A DNA stretch of 64,000 nt from Seminavis robusta (GCA_903772945.1 CAICTM010000207.1:1-64000); one strand, 5' to 3'. Shown: positions 1-12,393, counted from the stretch's first letter. Notes: a model not told the origin generated them from the letters alone. A program made the numbers and translations.

Positions 1-2109
1 ACCCCATCGAGTCTCTCCACCACCCTAATCCTCTACTAGTCGTGCCTGCTGCTCTTGGCGAGCGCGCTTGTCTCGCTCGTTGTCGAGCAGCAGCACGCCT
101 GGGGAACCCCCCGTCCGAGTTTCCACGCCCCGCAGCGTGGAAACCTGAACCCTATGGGTTCTCGCAACTATGACCCTAATTATGTTGCCGAGAGGACCAT
201 CTCACAATTGCAAAATTAATTCCCACGTCCTCACCTACAACTAAGTACATCTCTACATCTCGCAGGTCATCCCTGCCTTCCGGAAATGGATACCCCACAT
301 TATGATGCACCGCATCAGCTCTCCTCAATGCCTCTCGAACAAGATTACCCTTAAGGCAACGACGCCCGTCCAAGACCACATTTGGCAAGATCGACAGCGG
401 CAACCATGAATCACTAAGCCAGCAACCTAGCCAAGACCAGCCATTGAATGCCGATCGCAAGAAGGTTGTCTCTCTCTCAGCTCAACATTCTTCATTCAGC
501 CGACGCTGAGGCAGAACCTAGATTAGATTAACCCCCTCTCCCTCCCTGGTTGCACGACTCAAGGTTGTCCCGTGGAACATCACATTCCCGGGACCCCCTT
601 TTGCCGTGTGGGATCCATCCGGGACTCCCCAGTCCCGAATGGACCCCGGGGCTGGAGACGGTCGCTCAGTATAATGGCCGAGTCTCTCCACTCACTAATC
701 TTCTACTAGTCGTGTCTAGTGCTCTGGGCAGAGCGCAGCTTTGTCTGCGCTCGGTGTTTAGCAGCAGCACGCCTGGGGAACCCCCTGTCCGAGTTTCCAT
801 GCCCCGCAGCGTGGAAACTTGAACCCTGATGGGTTCTCGCAACTATGACCTAATCATGGTTGCCGAGAGGACCATCTCACAATTTGCAAATTAATTCCAC
901 GCTCCTCACCTACAACAATACATCTCTACATCTCGCAGGTCATCACCTGCGTTCCGGAAATGGATACCCCACATGATGATGCACCGCATCAGCTCCTCAA
1001 TGCCTCTCGAACAAGATTACCCTTAAGGCAACGACGCCCGTCCAAGACCACATTTGGCAAGATCGACAGCGGCAACCATGAATCACTAAAGCCAGCGACC
1101 TAGCCAAGACAGCCATTGAACTGCCGATCGCAAGAAGGTTGTTCTCTCTCTCAGCTCACATTCTTCATTCAGCCGACGCTGAAGCAAGAACCTAGATTAG
1201 ATTAACCCCCTCTCCCTCCCTGGTTGCACGACTCAAGGCTGTCCCTGGAACATCACATTCCCGGGACTCCTTTTGCCGTGTGGGATCCATCCGGGACTCC
1301 CCAGTCCCGAATGTACCCCGGGGACTGGAGACGGTCGGCTCAGTAAATGGCCGAGTCTCTCCACTCACCTAATCCTCTACTAATCGTGCTAGCTGCTCTG
1401 GCGAGCGCAGCTTGTCTGCGCTCCGGTGTTGAGCAGCACAACGCCTGGGGAACCCCCCGTTCGAGTTTCCACGCCCCGCGCGTATGAAACTTAACCCTGA
1501 TGTTTCTCGCAACTATGACCCTAATCATGGTTGCCGAGAGGACCAATCCACAATTTGCAAAATTAATTTCCACGCTCCTCCCTACAACTCAAGTACATCT
1601 CTACACTCGCAGGTCATCACCTGCGTTCCGGAAATGGATACCCCACATGATAATGCACCGCATCAGCTCCACTCCTCAATGCCTCTCGAACAAGATACCC
1701 TTAAGCAACGACGCCCGTCCAAGACCACATTTGGCAAGATCAAAGCGGCAACCATGAATCACTAAAACCAGCGACCTAGCCAAGACCAGCCATTGAACTG
1801 CCGATCGCAAGAAGGTGTCTCTCTCTCAGCTCACAATATTTTCATTCAGCCGACGCTGAAGGCAAGAACCTAGATTAGATAACCCACCTCTCCCTCCCGG
1901 TTGCACGACTCAAGGCCGGCTGTCCCGTGGAACATCACATTCCCGGGACCCCCTTTTGCCGTGTGGGATCCATCCGGGACTCCCCAGTCCCGAATGGTAC
2001 CCCGGGGATTGGAGACGGTCGGCTCAGTAAATGGCCGAGTCTCTCCACTCACCTAATCCTCTACTAGTCATGTCTGGCTGCTCTGGGCGAGCGCAGCTTG
2101 TCTGCGCTC
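1..2109. repeat. Satellite-like tandem array, about 675-bp unit
   Basis: The phrase GAGTCTCTCCAC begins units near positions 9, 680, 1353 and 2037, giving periods of about 671, 673 and 684 bp. Three nearly full copies and the first 75 bp of a fourth are present, and the array runs off the left edge. Units differ by scattered substitutions and 1-2 bp indels. Each carries a short perfect inverted repeat (GTTTCCACG ... CGTGGAAAC) near 119, 794 and, decayed, 1464. The short frames inside change with the indels and are not conserved, so I see no gene. Confidence 0.9.
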
Positions 2110-2197
2110 GTGCTCTCTCATTCATCCCAAAAGTGCATGGACGTTTCTTTTTTTTATTTAAGCCCCAGGTGCCGATGGTATCTTTGGTGTGTTGGAA

Positions 2198-3641
2198 TCA
2201 ATCCACATTGATCCTTTCTCTTTCGGCTGATGTCGCCAATGTCTTCAACTGAAAGTGTGGAGGTAAGGGATCGCCAGCTGCATTATTCCCACAAATGATT
2301 GTGCAGGAATACCCACTCTTGTTGACTCTTGTTCCTCCTCCTAAAATGTCTGGCGCATAGAAGGTCATGGGAGGACGTCCACCTCGATAGCCAGTTGTGT
2401 CATCAAGAGAGCCATCTGTTTCGTCGAAGTTGATGATTCGGTCCAATTGACCTTCATAGAAGAATACTTCCCCAAGAAACCCACCACCGGTACTTGTGTC
2501 GAACTGAGCATCTTGTGGTGTTCGCTCGCGGCCAAAACCAAGCTCAATAACACTTGCTTCCCAAGTGTCGAACCAAGTGTTGAGGAAATAGTGAGTTGTC
2601 CACAGTGTCCTTCTTTGTTCTTGAACATTGGCCTTACCCGCTGTTGGGAACTGATCGGCATGTTCCTTCTTGATTTTCATTGTCAAGTCGGTTCTGGTCT
2701 TATGCCATCCTCCTTTATTCACACAGAAGAGAAGCGATTGAAGATTGCTTGGCACCACCTGCTTGTTCAAGCTTCGGGAATGTCACAACAGCTCCACACA
2801 AAGCCTTCCATATTCTTTTGGGAAACTGACTGACTGGTCCTCGCTTCATTGGGGAAGTTCCTATCAATCCATTGCGTACGTATCTTGCCGCTGTCTTTGG
2901 ATCAACATTCGAGTTGAACCTCTCATTGTTCTCCTCAACTATCTTTCTAATACTTTTCCTGTTGTCAACTGGTTTCTTTTTCTGCCTGGCAATGGTTGTT
3001 GTGATGATCTCCATTGCTTCTTTATCTCTTTTGGTGAGCTGAGCGTTCTGTGCAAGCGACTTCAGATATGCACTTGTTTGCTTGTGCGTCTATCCTTTCT
3101 CTTTGGCTTTGTGTTGTCTTCCTTTGCAGGCCAGCGCCTCATCCATATCATCTCCCACAGCAATGATGGGGCTGTCAACAGAGTCAGGTGAAGGTGGAAG
3201 AGTGGAGTCGCGAGATGCTGGAGTGCTCCCAGTGAGGGTAGTTTGTGCATTTGGCTGCCAATTTGAAGATCCCTTCATGGAGGCAACAACCTGAATAGGT
3301 ACAGATCCAAGCCTCATTGATTTCCTCCTCACTTGTTGATACCATCTCATGTTCTTTCTTTCAGGTGTGTTGAAGCCCACGATTTTCATTGCATGTGTGA
3401 TCTTCAGCTTGCCTTGTGCTATAGCGACCATTCCAGATGCCTGTTCAACCAGGGCTGTCATATCCTTATTGGTCTCTGTCATGGTATTGAAGCCAATGCG
3501 CTGGTCTTGAGCCAAGTCAACACAACAAAAAATTGAGTTTCCGACAGCTTTACAGCTGTTGTCGTTGTTGACAGTTGAATTCGAGAATTCCCACGAGATA
3601 ACAGAATGACAGATTTCGACACTATCTAAAGGTACGAACAA
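2198..3641 (-). pseudogene. Broken DDE transposase (pogo/Tc1-like family)
   Basis: Three minus-strand frames lie end to end and together resemble one transposase. The N-terminal piece (3090-3641) has helix-turn-helix-like basic text (MRWYQQVRRKS). It stops at an in-frame TAG near 3088-3090, and the same frame resumes to 2715. A frameshift then leads to 2198-2770, which holds the first catalytic Asp motif (IINFDET) and the following beta-strand region. No ATG opens the first frame, and the C-terminal catalytic part is missing where the satellite array begins about 90 bp further on. This is a dead, truncated copy; the family is inferred from motif layout only. Confidence 0.65.
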
Positions 3642-3895
3642 ATGTGTTTCTGTTGTGCAGTCATCTATAGTATTATGACTACCTATCTCTAACTTGCGAT
3701 CTTGTTGTTACTATTAAATTACCTCGGCAGCCTTGCTGCCAGAGCCCTCAACCCCTTTAATTGTTTTTCCTGCTACGGTGGTCCCTGTAGGTTAAGGGTA
3801 GGGTTAGAATACAAATAAGTCAGCAAAAACCAAATAAGTATCCTAGGATGGTGCTTTTAAACCAGCTAAAGCTATTTACATGCATCCTACTAGTA

Positions 3896-3921
3896 CCGAC
3901 CGGTTGGTATCAAGTGAGAGT
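3896..3921 (+). repeat. Left terminal inverted repeat of the Tc1/mariner element
   Basis: These 26 bp are the exact reverse complement of 8019-8044. The preceding TA (3894-3895) is the target-site duplication. Confidence 0.92.
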
Positions 3922-4637
3922 TGAAATTTCGAATCATCAACAGCCACCTTCTGTCACCGGATCCTTGTAGAGGGTGTTGAGAGGGCCTAATACTCCTATG
4001 ACAACATGTTCATACGCCCTCTGGATCAATCACTATGGCAGCATGAAGTAATGGGGTAAAAGGATGAATTTTGCGATGTTATTCAAGCGATTATTCAAAT
4101 TTTGCGAAAAATTGAGATCGTCCTCTTTCCGAATGTGGCTCGGCTGGCGTGTCGTGCTTCTGAATTCGGAAATGTCAGTCATTTTTTCGAATCACACTAA
4201 GTCACACTTCGCAAAGACAACAGTTCGAAGCACTATTTGACCACTGAAACACCGTGTTAACCGGTGTAAACAGATGCTATCTCTCACAAGCAGTCCACCA
4301 TCGAACCAGTAAGACACCAACCAACTGGTGAGTGAGTCCCTCGCGGAAGCACGATGCAGTCGCGAAAGAAACCTCACAAATTCCTCGAAGATCCCATCAG
4401 TCCGTCCTCGCGATTGTGTCAAGATCAAGACTTTCCCGTCATCGCGTCGAGTCCTTGGTCCCCACAGAGCCACAGACTCACTATAAAGACAACCAACCAC
4501 ACCCCACAAACACAAAAACAACAATCCCCTTTGTTGCATGCCTTGCAACACTCACTCATCCACCCCATCCTCTTCACTGGAATCCTAAAATGGCAACAGT
4601 TCCAGAGGAGTTAGAAATAAGACCATAGAAAAGCAGT

Positions 4638-7290
4638 TCAAACAGCAACACAAAAGCTCACATCTTCAGATGAGGATGGATCATCAACATCCTTCTCCTT
4701 TGGCTCCTCAATACTAGTGGCGTGAATAGCCAAAGAGGCCGCAATGCTCCCTTTCTTGCCCTTGACCGCATCAGGATGGAGGACAACCATCTCAGAGTAA
4801 GACTTCGACTTTGGATCCCTCTGCCTTGCACCACCACGCCTGTCAACCTTGACACCGTCCTTTTCCTCAGCAGCCGCAGCAGCCAAGCCCCTCTTTCCAG
4901 ACCGCAAGCCTCTCAAGCTCTCTTCTTCCTTCTTGCTATTCCCAATATCCCGAACGACACATCCTTCTGACTCCATGATACGAACAAGGTGTTTTGGGAA
5001 TTGGTTGACATCCTGGACGATTCGTTCACTCCTTGGATTGTACTCGTAGACACGTCTCAAGCAATAAGATCCTCGTACTGGAGTCGTGTAGGAGAACTTG
5101 CACTCATGATCCTCCGCCAAGTGGCGAGTCTGCGTGATGTGGTGGCTGATGGCATCGTCGAAATCCTTATTCAAACTGCAGTCCCAAGGCATGAGCTCTG
5201 GGGAGTTTCCCACTGGAGCTTTGGAATAGTACTGCTTGTGCTTGGGAGTGTGGGTGTTGAGACCACACTCTGGCAAGATCCAATGCTTGAGATAGCCCTT
5301 CTCCTCCATACATGCCCTTGTCGTCGTGGTAGTCATGAGCAACAAAGCATCGTGATAGACCCACCAATCATCGCAGTCTTCTCCGTGGATCTCCTGCATG
5401 TGTGCCTTGGTCTCTTCAAAGATGTGCTCCACCATCGTAGTGACACAGACATACCTCGACATTCCAGAGGAACCTTCTAGCCGCTCCTCCCAATCGTCAC
5501 CCCAACGGGATTGGTATGGGTTAGCTGCCTTGCGGTGATTAGTCGAAGCTGTTGGTTCGTCCTCAGCATCTTGTGCCGCCTTCCTCCAAGCCAAAAGGTT
5601 TGCCTTCGTAGCGACCTTCTTCTTGGCCAAAGCGGTAATGCGCTTGTCAGTCAGCTCCACCAATTTCCGAAAGGTCGTGATAGGAGGAGAGCATTCGTTG
5701 AACTTCTTGACTGCTCCCTTTCCAAGGAATGGGATCCGCTTGGGAGCCAACCGGTCAATCTTGTAAGGCTTGCCTGCCACTCGACCACGCTTGATCCAAC
5801 CAGACCTTTCACCAGTCAAAGACCTGACTCCGGCAATCTCCATCTTTTTCCGGTTTGCATAATCTTTGGACGTCAGCAAGGTTTTGCCACTGTAATCAAT
5901 CAAAGGAATGTTGTGGCCCTCGGTCGCATTTGCGGAACAACCCAGACTGACCCGAGTCTCATCATCGTACTTGACATTGAGAATGGTTTGGTCTTCGCCA
6001 GAGTATTCACCGTTAGGATCCAGCTTTCCATTTGCATCACGTGGGAACTTCAAATGGAACTTGCGACCAGCTTGCACAGCCCCTCCCCCGATGACACACT
6101 TGTGATGAGTCTCATCCCAGAAACCGATCTTGGTAAGGTCAATTCTGGTCAATTTATCTGTCAAGAACCATTCAGGACGATTGCCATCCTTGCCTTGCGA
6201 CTCCATGAACGCCTTGGCTTCATCCGTCAACTGATCCTCCATTCCAATTCGAAGCATGAGTTGGATGACCCATCCATAACGAGCGGTGGCCCAAGTCGAC
6301 GTCTTGTCCATGTTGCCTTGCTTCAAACGTCTGATGGGAGTGACCTTTGGCTTGAGACGCTTGGAGAGATGCCAGACAGCAGAAATCGAAAGCTCCTCTT
6401 TCTCATTATCACGCCGGTGTTGGTTGACTTGCAAGGTGGCTTGTCTGATGCTGAAGCCTACCTCCAGATGATCCGCGACGATCTGAGCCTCCTGAGAATC
6501 ATTCGGAATCTTGGGTGGACGGGTTTCACCCAAAGCTTGGCGCTTGCCAGTGTAGCGGCATTTCTTGTCTTCGCAATCAAGAAGATCCTCCAAGACGTAA
6601 CCAATCTTGGTTCCAGAAGGAACCTTGAGGATTCGTTTGATCTTCCCATATGTGCCTCCTTTACCTCCCCACTCTTCTCTTGGTGGAGCACCCAAAACGT
6701 TGTAGTAGACATATGCAATGGCAATGCGGCGGTAAACTTCTTCATCCAAGATGCTCTCTTCAACGAGTTCTTCCAAGGCTTTTTCAAGCAGGTCATCATC
6801 GCTCAGGAGGTCAAGATCATCCTCGTAGACAAACTCCTCGTCCTCATCGTCAGGCTTGGATGGTTCATCGTCGGCACCAATCAAGTCCCAGGTAGCTTGT
6901 GGATCAGCTCGAGCAGCAGTCCTCCTGTCAACATCAGCGGTGGAGTCAGATGAATCCATGAGGTCAGCCGAGCGGGCCACAAGGTTGTCAAGTGGCGAGA
7001 TCCCTTTGCGCTTTTCAGCACCCTTGCAAGGAGTGGGAGTTCTTGCGGCAGGTTCATTGCGAGGCTTGTGGCGATTCTTCGTGTTGGTTTTGGGTGGACT
7101 GCGGCGGTTGGTGCCATGGCCAGGCGATGGTGGAGGAGTTCGGCTGGCTTGACTGCCTCCTGGTGGATGGAAGTGATGCTGCAGTCGGCGGTGGAGACAC
7201 TAGTGGTGGAACGGGAGAGTTGGACCTGCTTCGGGGCTTGGCTCCCTTCTTGAACAACTGAGTGTAGGATCTTCTCTTCTTGGGTGGCAT
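4638..7290 (-). pseudogene. Large DDE transposase of the Tc1/mariner element, one apparent frameshift
   Basis: The main frame (4638-6980) encodes about 770 residues but starts at GTG. Its first ATG gives MDSSDS at 6957-6959, and the frame stays open upstream to a stop near 7201 without an ATG. An ATG at 7290 (MPPKKRRSYT) opens an overlapping frame of the same basic, Pro/Ser-rich composition, so the natural start is probably 7290 with a 1-2 nt shift in the 7060-7200 overlap. Numbered on the 780-codon frame, likely catalytic acids are D289 (GFWDET), D544 (VYHDA) and D600, in a Tc1-like NSPELMPWD context. An acidic block sits at residues 35-65 and a basic, Ala-rich tail at the C-terminus. The enzyme would cut and paste the surrounding element. 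Whether the frameshift is real or an assembly error is open. Confidence 0.75.
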
Positions 7291-8018
7291 GGTGACTCAG
7301 CGAGAATCGAGGGGCAAAGAACAACGGGGCAGTGAAAGAACGACGGAGCAGTGGAAAACCGACGGAAACTCAAATCGAACGGCAGATGGCCATGGTCGAT
7401 GAATAAAGAAGATCCCCAAGAGCGAAAGCCCAAAATCCCATAGCTTCCACTGTAAAGGTTTGTGTTGCGAATTTATGAGGAGCGATCGACTGACTGAACT
7501 GAACTGAAAGTGAAGAAGCCTCCGTTCGATCGCGATCTTTAGGCGTTGAGTTGAATCCTATCCAGAACCGATACTATAGAGTTACAGTAGTCTCTACCAA
7601 TACCCATAGTCGCTGAAAGGGATGCACATCAATCGAAATATTGCTATCTATCAACAAACATCGTCACGAGACTGATAAACATGCTCGAAAAATTGATTTG
7701 AGGTGAGCGAAGGATCCGTTTTGCTCAATTTGTGAGGTGAAATTTGATCTGTGACCGGATTTGACCTGCCCGGCGCACCGGCTCGCTCTCTCCACTTAGG
7801 AAAAATGGAACATTCGTGACACCGAATCCGGTGAAAAGAGAGGCTCCCTCCGATGACACACACGTTGTCGAAGGTGAGGAGCCATGCAATCAACAACAAG
7901 AAGACCTTTGACCATCCGAGCGGCAGCTTTAGACATGGCGCGCTATGGCGCAACTAATGCTGAAGCTCCGATGGTCAAGCTCTTTCTGGTTGCAATTTCT
8001 ATGGCTCCTGACCTCTTT

Positions 8019-8044
8019 ACTCTCACTTGATACCAACCGGTCGG
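8019..8044 (-). repeat. Right terminal inverted repeat of the Tc1/mariner element
   Basis: Exact reverse complement of 3896-3921, followed by TA at 8045-8046. Confidence 0.92.
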
Positions 8045-8046
8045 TA

Positions 8047-8342
8047 GGGGGGTCTGCTCCTACCAGGAAAAACTCTAAAGCTAGCGAAAGCTATATAACT
8101 AGTATTCTAGCTAGCTAGAGGTATCTGCTTCTAGCTTGCTATGGGAATCTGCTTCTAGCTAGGGGGGATCTGCTTCTAGCTAGCTAAGCGCAAGTTAAGC
8201 ACTAGCTAAGCACTACAGGTATCTGCTTCTAGCTAGCTAGCTAGCTTCTTCCGAATTTTTTTAAAGCTAGAAGTTAAAAGGATGGGCCCCCGCAGGGGGC
8301 TTAGAAGTTTAAAGATTGGGCCCTTGGGGCCCAACCACCAAG
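8047..8342. repeat. CTAG-rich simple repeat next to the transposon
   Basis: The stretch is made of runs of CTAGCTAG and several copies of a roughly 15-bp phrase (ATCTGCTTCTAGCTAG). A related phrase recurs once near 9470. No gene is visible. Confidence 0.75.
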
Positions 8343-8660
8343 CTAGCTAATGGGAGTGAACACATGGCCTTCTGGCTGGCCCTCAAAGCACTGCAGCAGA
8401 ACCTCTTTCATCTCTGGCTTTGTCTTTTTGATGGACTTTCCCAAGACCCTGGCCCAATTCTTCATGTCTGCGAAGCTTGTGGAGGAGTCCAACAGCTTGG
8501 CTTTGGTCAGACCGCCTTGCTTCGGAGCAGCCTTTCTCTTTCCAGTGGCATGTTGATTGATGGCGGCCATCTGAACCAGCATACCGCTCTGTCTGAGCAA
8601 AGCTTTGGCATGCTGGGGCCTCAGCCTACCCCTGAGACCAGCGTTGCCCTGCCCCATCAT
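8343..8660 (-). CDS. Unknown small basic protein (105 aa)
   Basis: An ATG-started frame encodes a Lys/Arg/Gln-rich protein whose middle (TGKRKAAPKQGG) resembles a disordered nucleic-acid-binding tail and whose end is more globular (FADMKNWARVLGKS). I recognise no family. The frame directly upstream (8715-9014) is in the same phase and separated by one TAA, so the two could be halves of one interrupted gene. It may also be chance: the region lies between two transposable elements. Confidence 0.3.
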   Translation of the reverse strand: MMGQGNAGLRGRLRPQHAKALLRQSGMLVQMAAINQHATGKRKAAPKQGGLTKAKLLDSSTSFADMKNWARVLGKSIKKTKPEMKEVLLQCFEGQPEGHVFTPIS

Positions 8661-8714
8661 GTTGAAGTCATTCGATCGAATGATTCGGCAGCGAGCTCGG
8701 CAACGTTGTCCGTG

Positions 8715-9014
8715 TTAGAAATTTGTAATTTGTGCCTGGTCTGCAGCAGGAGCTTCCTTCCTTGCAAGGGCTCTCATAACAGGAGATGAGACTCCGTGGA
8801 CTGCTCCCTGTGGGAAATATTGCTGCAGATGCCGATCCAATTTTCCGGCAACAAGAGGAGTCCTGGTTTCCGCAGAGGCACGCCCTGTCTTGCCAGCAGC
8901 CGCCAAGAACACCATGCCATTGTCATCCACCTTGGGGAAGCGTCCTCCAGACGAGTACATGCTCCGGATATAGTGGTCGATACAAGCCGGAGCCTCTTTC
9001 GTACTCGCACTCAT
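8715..9014 (-). CDS. Unknown protein (99 aa), possibly the first half of a broken gene
   Basis: The frame starts at an ATG (MSASTKEAPAC) and reads without a recognisable family to NF-TAA. The same phase reopens after the stop and continues into the 8343-8660 frame after an 18-codon gap. A single nonsense mutation in a roughly 220-residue protein would explain this arrangement. Two unrelated short frames is the alternative. Confidence 0.3.
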   Translation of the reverse strand: MSASTKEAPACIDHYIRSMYSSGGRFPKVDDNGMVFLAAAGKTGRASAETRTPLVAGKLDRHLQQYFPQGAVHGVSSPVMRALARKEAPAADQAQITNF

Positions 9015-9577
9015 CGTCTTCGGAGGATGGCGATGAAAGCGGCTATATCCTCCTCGGCTGCAGTGAGTACCTCTGCGAAGTACCTCTGCGAAGTACCTCT
9101 GCGGCTACTGAATGCGGTAAGTACACCTCTGCGAAGTACCTCTATGGCTACTATTACGGATGGAATGACCTCGGTTATACTGTCTTGCTTCACTATCTCG
9201 CTCAATTCGAAATCCTCTGGATGCGTGCTCCGTCGGTCTTTCGAAAACAACATGAAAACAACACGAACAACACCACGAGAGACTGATCGAGCTGACACAG
9301 AGATGCGATGCACGACTGACGTCATCAAAAAGGTGGAACGATTCTGATTGGCTAATATGGCATTACAGCGGCCTCTACAGCGGTAGGCCGATGTCGGCAC
9401 GACGGTCCCGCTGTACTTTCTGTACCAATCCTTTTAGCTTCTGTGGTGCAAACTACCGTCTTCCATAGGGGTATCTGCTTCTACACTGAAACCTTTCTGC
9501 CGAGGTTACACAGCGCCGCTGGCTTATTCCCTCCAAAATGCCGTTCGGCATGCTCATGGTCGACTGGTTTCCTGAAG
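9015..9577. other. Intergenic stretch with a short tandem repeat
   Basis: Around 9062-9145 the phrase AAGTACCTCTGCG is repeated four to five times. Near 9497 a copy of CTGCCGAGGT occurs, the reverse complement of a motif dispersed through the window (3720, 28857, 29538, 30172, 30592, 31016). No gene is supported. Confidence 0.55.
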
Positions 9578-9718
9578 CGAAAAAGGCTGATGATAGAGGA
9601 AGGAGGAGTTGATAGAGAGGTTGCTATAGTTGTGTGTGTTACTACTTGGTTGTTGTGGTTGATTTCTAGTAATCTGGTAACTGGATAGTCATAAATCGCT
9701 ACCACAGGTCATTTTCGG
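9578..9718 (-). repeat. 3' LTR of the Copia element
   Basis: About 141 bp, nearly identical to 16111-16252. The duplicated stretch has short inverted ends (CGAAAA ... TTTTCGG) and inner TGATGATAG ... GGTCA, so the exact LTR edge (TG...CA or seven bases further out) cannot be fixed by eye. Confidence 0.85.
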
Positions 9719-9929
9719 TCCCCTCAAGCTAGAGGGGGATCTATCTCACGCTAGATTGCACTTGGAATGGGAAAACAGACTTCAGGAGTCTGAAACAGGA
9801 TGTACCCTTGGGGCAAGGCCCTTGGAGGCTCAGACCTCCGTTAACCAAACGGCCCACCTATGGTCATGTTGCCTTTTGCAGATTGTTAATAGAGGACTTT
9901 CGAAACCAGTCGCTGTCTCACAGGCCCGT

Positions 9930-11890
9930 TCTGGATCTTCGTCAGCATATCCGCCAATTGCTCTCAGTATTCTGTATGTGATGTTTGCCATTCCTGCAGC
10001 GACTCTTTCACGGACATAATGGTATGCGACCGAATTGCTCTTTTCTTCAAGGTAGATTCTGGGATCTTGAATTCTTGATCACGGACATGTTTGTCCGCCT
10101 TGACATGGAGCTGGACCATCGAGAGGGACTCCATCATCCTGAGCTTGTACGCAAGCCCTCCACATCTCGATTCCAACCTTCATTGCTGCGAATCAGATCC
10201 AAAGAGGAAGTTCAATGGAGCCCTGCTTCTTGCTATACCAGATAATTGGGACATGTTAGCAAAGACGAGTACACCAGTACGCGAACGACGTGTCACCTTG
10301 TCCCCAGCATGGTCAGAATCCAAAACATGGTGATTTGGATTGGTTTGCCGAGAGGGATTCGGCATGTCTGGGGGCAAAAGCTCTTTCGCATGGCATAGAA
10401 ATCGCTCCAGTCAGGTCGCTCTGGTTCCACATGATTCACATATGGAAGGATCAAAAACAAGGTGAGAACGACTGTTGCTGCTTGAGATATGCCAAGATAT
10501 GAAACACAGCGTCCAGGTGCCCAACTCGTGGGGCTGCACAGTACGAAGCCATGATTGAAACCTCGGTGCAGATGTCAATTCTCCCGAGTTTCCACGGCCC
10601 ATCGTAGCACTCCAATCTGCTGTTGAAAGTAATTTGTCCACTCGTCATCACAAAGGTTTGAAACATCCAACTCCGGGGTGTAATTGCTCGGTAACACTGA
10701 AGTTTCTTTCGACTTGAGCGTCTTCCCACGTCGCTCGAGCCATGTCTCCACATTTCTGACAGCCTCCTTGACATACTGTTCAGATCCCATTGACCAACAG
10801 GGTTTGTCAACGCCAGGGAGATTGTACTCCTTGACTGAAGACTCCAAGATACTGAGTTGGCTTTCCCAGGGATCCTGGCTTCAACAGGAAATGTGATCCA
10901 GGTAGCAGAGTAAGGTGTATTTGGGTTAGTTGAGGCAAAGGAGATCGTCGTGTATACCAAAATATACTCATAGTATTCCCTTCCGTCAGGCCTGGTGGCT
11001 GCACGAAACCAGACATCATTGTCTGCCTTACAAGAGGTGAACCCCAAGTTGTTCGCAGAACATCAGCTAGTGGGCCCTCCATGCTGCTCCACTTGATTTG
11101 AGGCCATACAGGGCCTTGACGACCTTGCCTTGCGTCCTCAAATGGGCACAAATTCCTTACGCATGTGATAAAGATCTTCTCTCGACTGGGGCATTCAAAT
11201 ATGCATTGCCAATATCAGCTGCCAAGATATACCAAATCGTTCAATGCTGCAATCAGGAAAGGCCAGTCGTACACTCTCACGACTGAAAACACTGGCATAA
11301 GTGATGGAAGAAGGGGGGTTAGTCATGTGTCCTCCAGCGACCAAGCGTGCCTTTCTGGTGAAATCACTTTTCACGTCAAAAACCATATGGCAACGGATGT
11401 GAGTATGGCCAACTGGATCAGGTGCATCCTCTTCCAAGATCTCAAAAGCTTTTCCGACGGCTGCCATCTCTATCTTAATGGCATCATGCCAAAATGTTGT
11501 ACCAGTCTCCTTGTCAATCTCAATGGCATGCTCCACTGTTTTGGGAAGCTCAACCCATATTTCTGTTCCTTGCGAAAGTACCGCTTCGCGACAGCAGAGA
11601 TAATCCGATTCCGCTTCTTGGGGTGTAAGGGACCCACCAAGAGAAAGCTGGCTCTGACTCCAAGCCATTGTTCTGTGCATACTCTGCCATCTGAATCAGG
11701 TAACCATCTTTCATGTCCTTAAGGGACTGCCATGAGGTGGTCCCATCTTCCACTGACACAAAAGTTTCCACCTTTGGTGGTCGTCGCAAAGGCTTCCTGC
11801 CATTCCGATAGTGTAGCGTCGTCCCCTGAAACAGCTGTCCATCCTTCGCATGGTGCAAGATATCCCCAATTCAAAAAAGTGTGCCGTCAT
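9930..11890 (-). pseudogene. Copia reverse transcriptase and RNase H remnant
   Basis: Fragments in all three minus frames keep Copia text in order: a pre-RT linker (VSVEDGTTSWQSL), the RT start (VFDVKSDFTRKARLVAGG near 11350), palm segments (SCKADNDVWFR near 11030), RNase H (LDSDHAGDKVTRRSRTGV near 10310) and its C-terminal part (PESTLKKRA near 10060). The catalytic YxDD region lies near 10942-10959. The codons there read Tyr, then one base short of a codon, then Asp-Asp, so a single-base deletion breaks the active-site motif. The stretch is non-functional. Confidence 0.85.
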
Positions 11891-12393
11891 CATCACCTGA
11901 GCATAGATAGACTCTGAATGATGTTGGCCGAGTAGGACTCGGTCTCGCCACTGTCAAACTCCACCTCATAAAGGGAAGTATCAAGCAATGTGTTAGAATT
12001 CGAAAGACCAATCAGTTTTTCCATCTGAGTTCCTCTTGCGCTTGGTGACTGTGCCATAAACATTTGGTCTCCCTGTGGACACAAACACGAGTTGCAATGT
12101 ACTTATCGAAGGCCTCATGTTGCATATCATCTGCTTCTGACAACTCTGGCAGAGGAGCTGGGTCACGATCATCAATTGGCTCATAATCTCTGGTATCTCT
12201 TCATATGACGAGATTCAGCATCATTCTGCTGGCCAAAACATAACGCTTGCCAAGGGACTTCTTAAAGGATTCTGTGAATGCTCTTCTTGGATTCAATCAC
12301 GGCTCAGCTTCTCCTGCTCGATAAGGGATACAGATGTCCTGAGACCAACTGCCCTTCTCGGTTGAGGATACGGCACAACATAGCGTCCCAATG

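Larger units (their letters stand above)
3896..8044 (-). mobile_element. Tc1/mariner-type DNA transposon, 4149 bp
   Basis: The ends are perfect 26-bp inverted repeats beginning CCGACCGG and are directly flanked by TA on both sides (3894-3895 and 8045-8046). TA is the target duplication expected for the Tc1/mariner/IS630 superfamily. Inside lies one large DDE transposase frame on the minus strand. About 715 bp of non-coding DNA lies between the left end and the stop codon, and about 730 bp between the right end and the ATG. No second gene is convincing inside. Perfect ends suggest fairly recent mobility, although the coding region shows a frame break near its start. Confidence 0.9.

Noticed and set aside
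5511-6953. 480-codon plus-strand frame opposite the Tc1/mariner transposase
   Set aside because: Antisense shadow; the minus frame carries the DDE motifs and fits between the inverted ends.
7651-7953. 100-codon minus frame inside the Tc1/mariner element as a second gene
   Set aside because: No family, lies in the non-coding end of the element, and no matching frame structure elsewhere.
9588-9711. LTR defined strictly as TG...CA (about 124 bp)
   Set aside because: The direct repeat extends about ten bases further on one side and seven on the other, so the TG...CA limits cannot be preferred without other copies.
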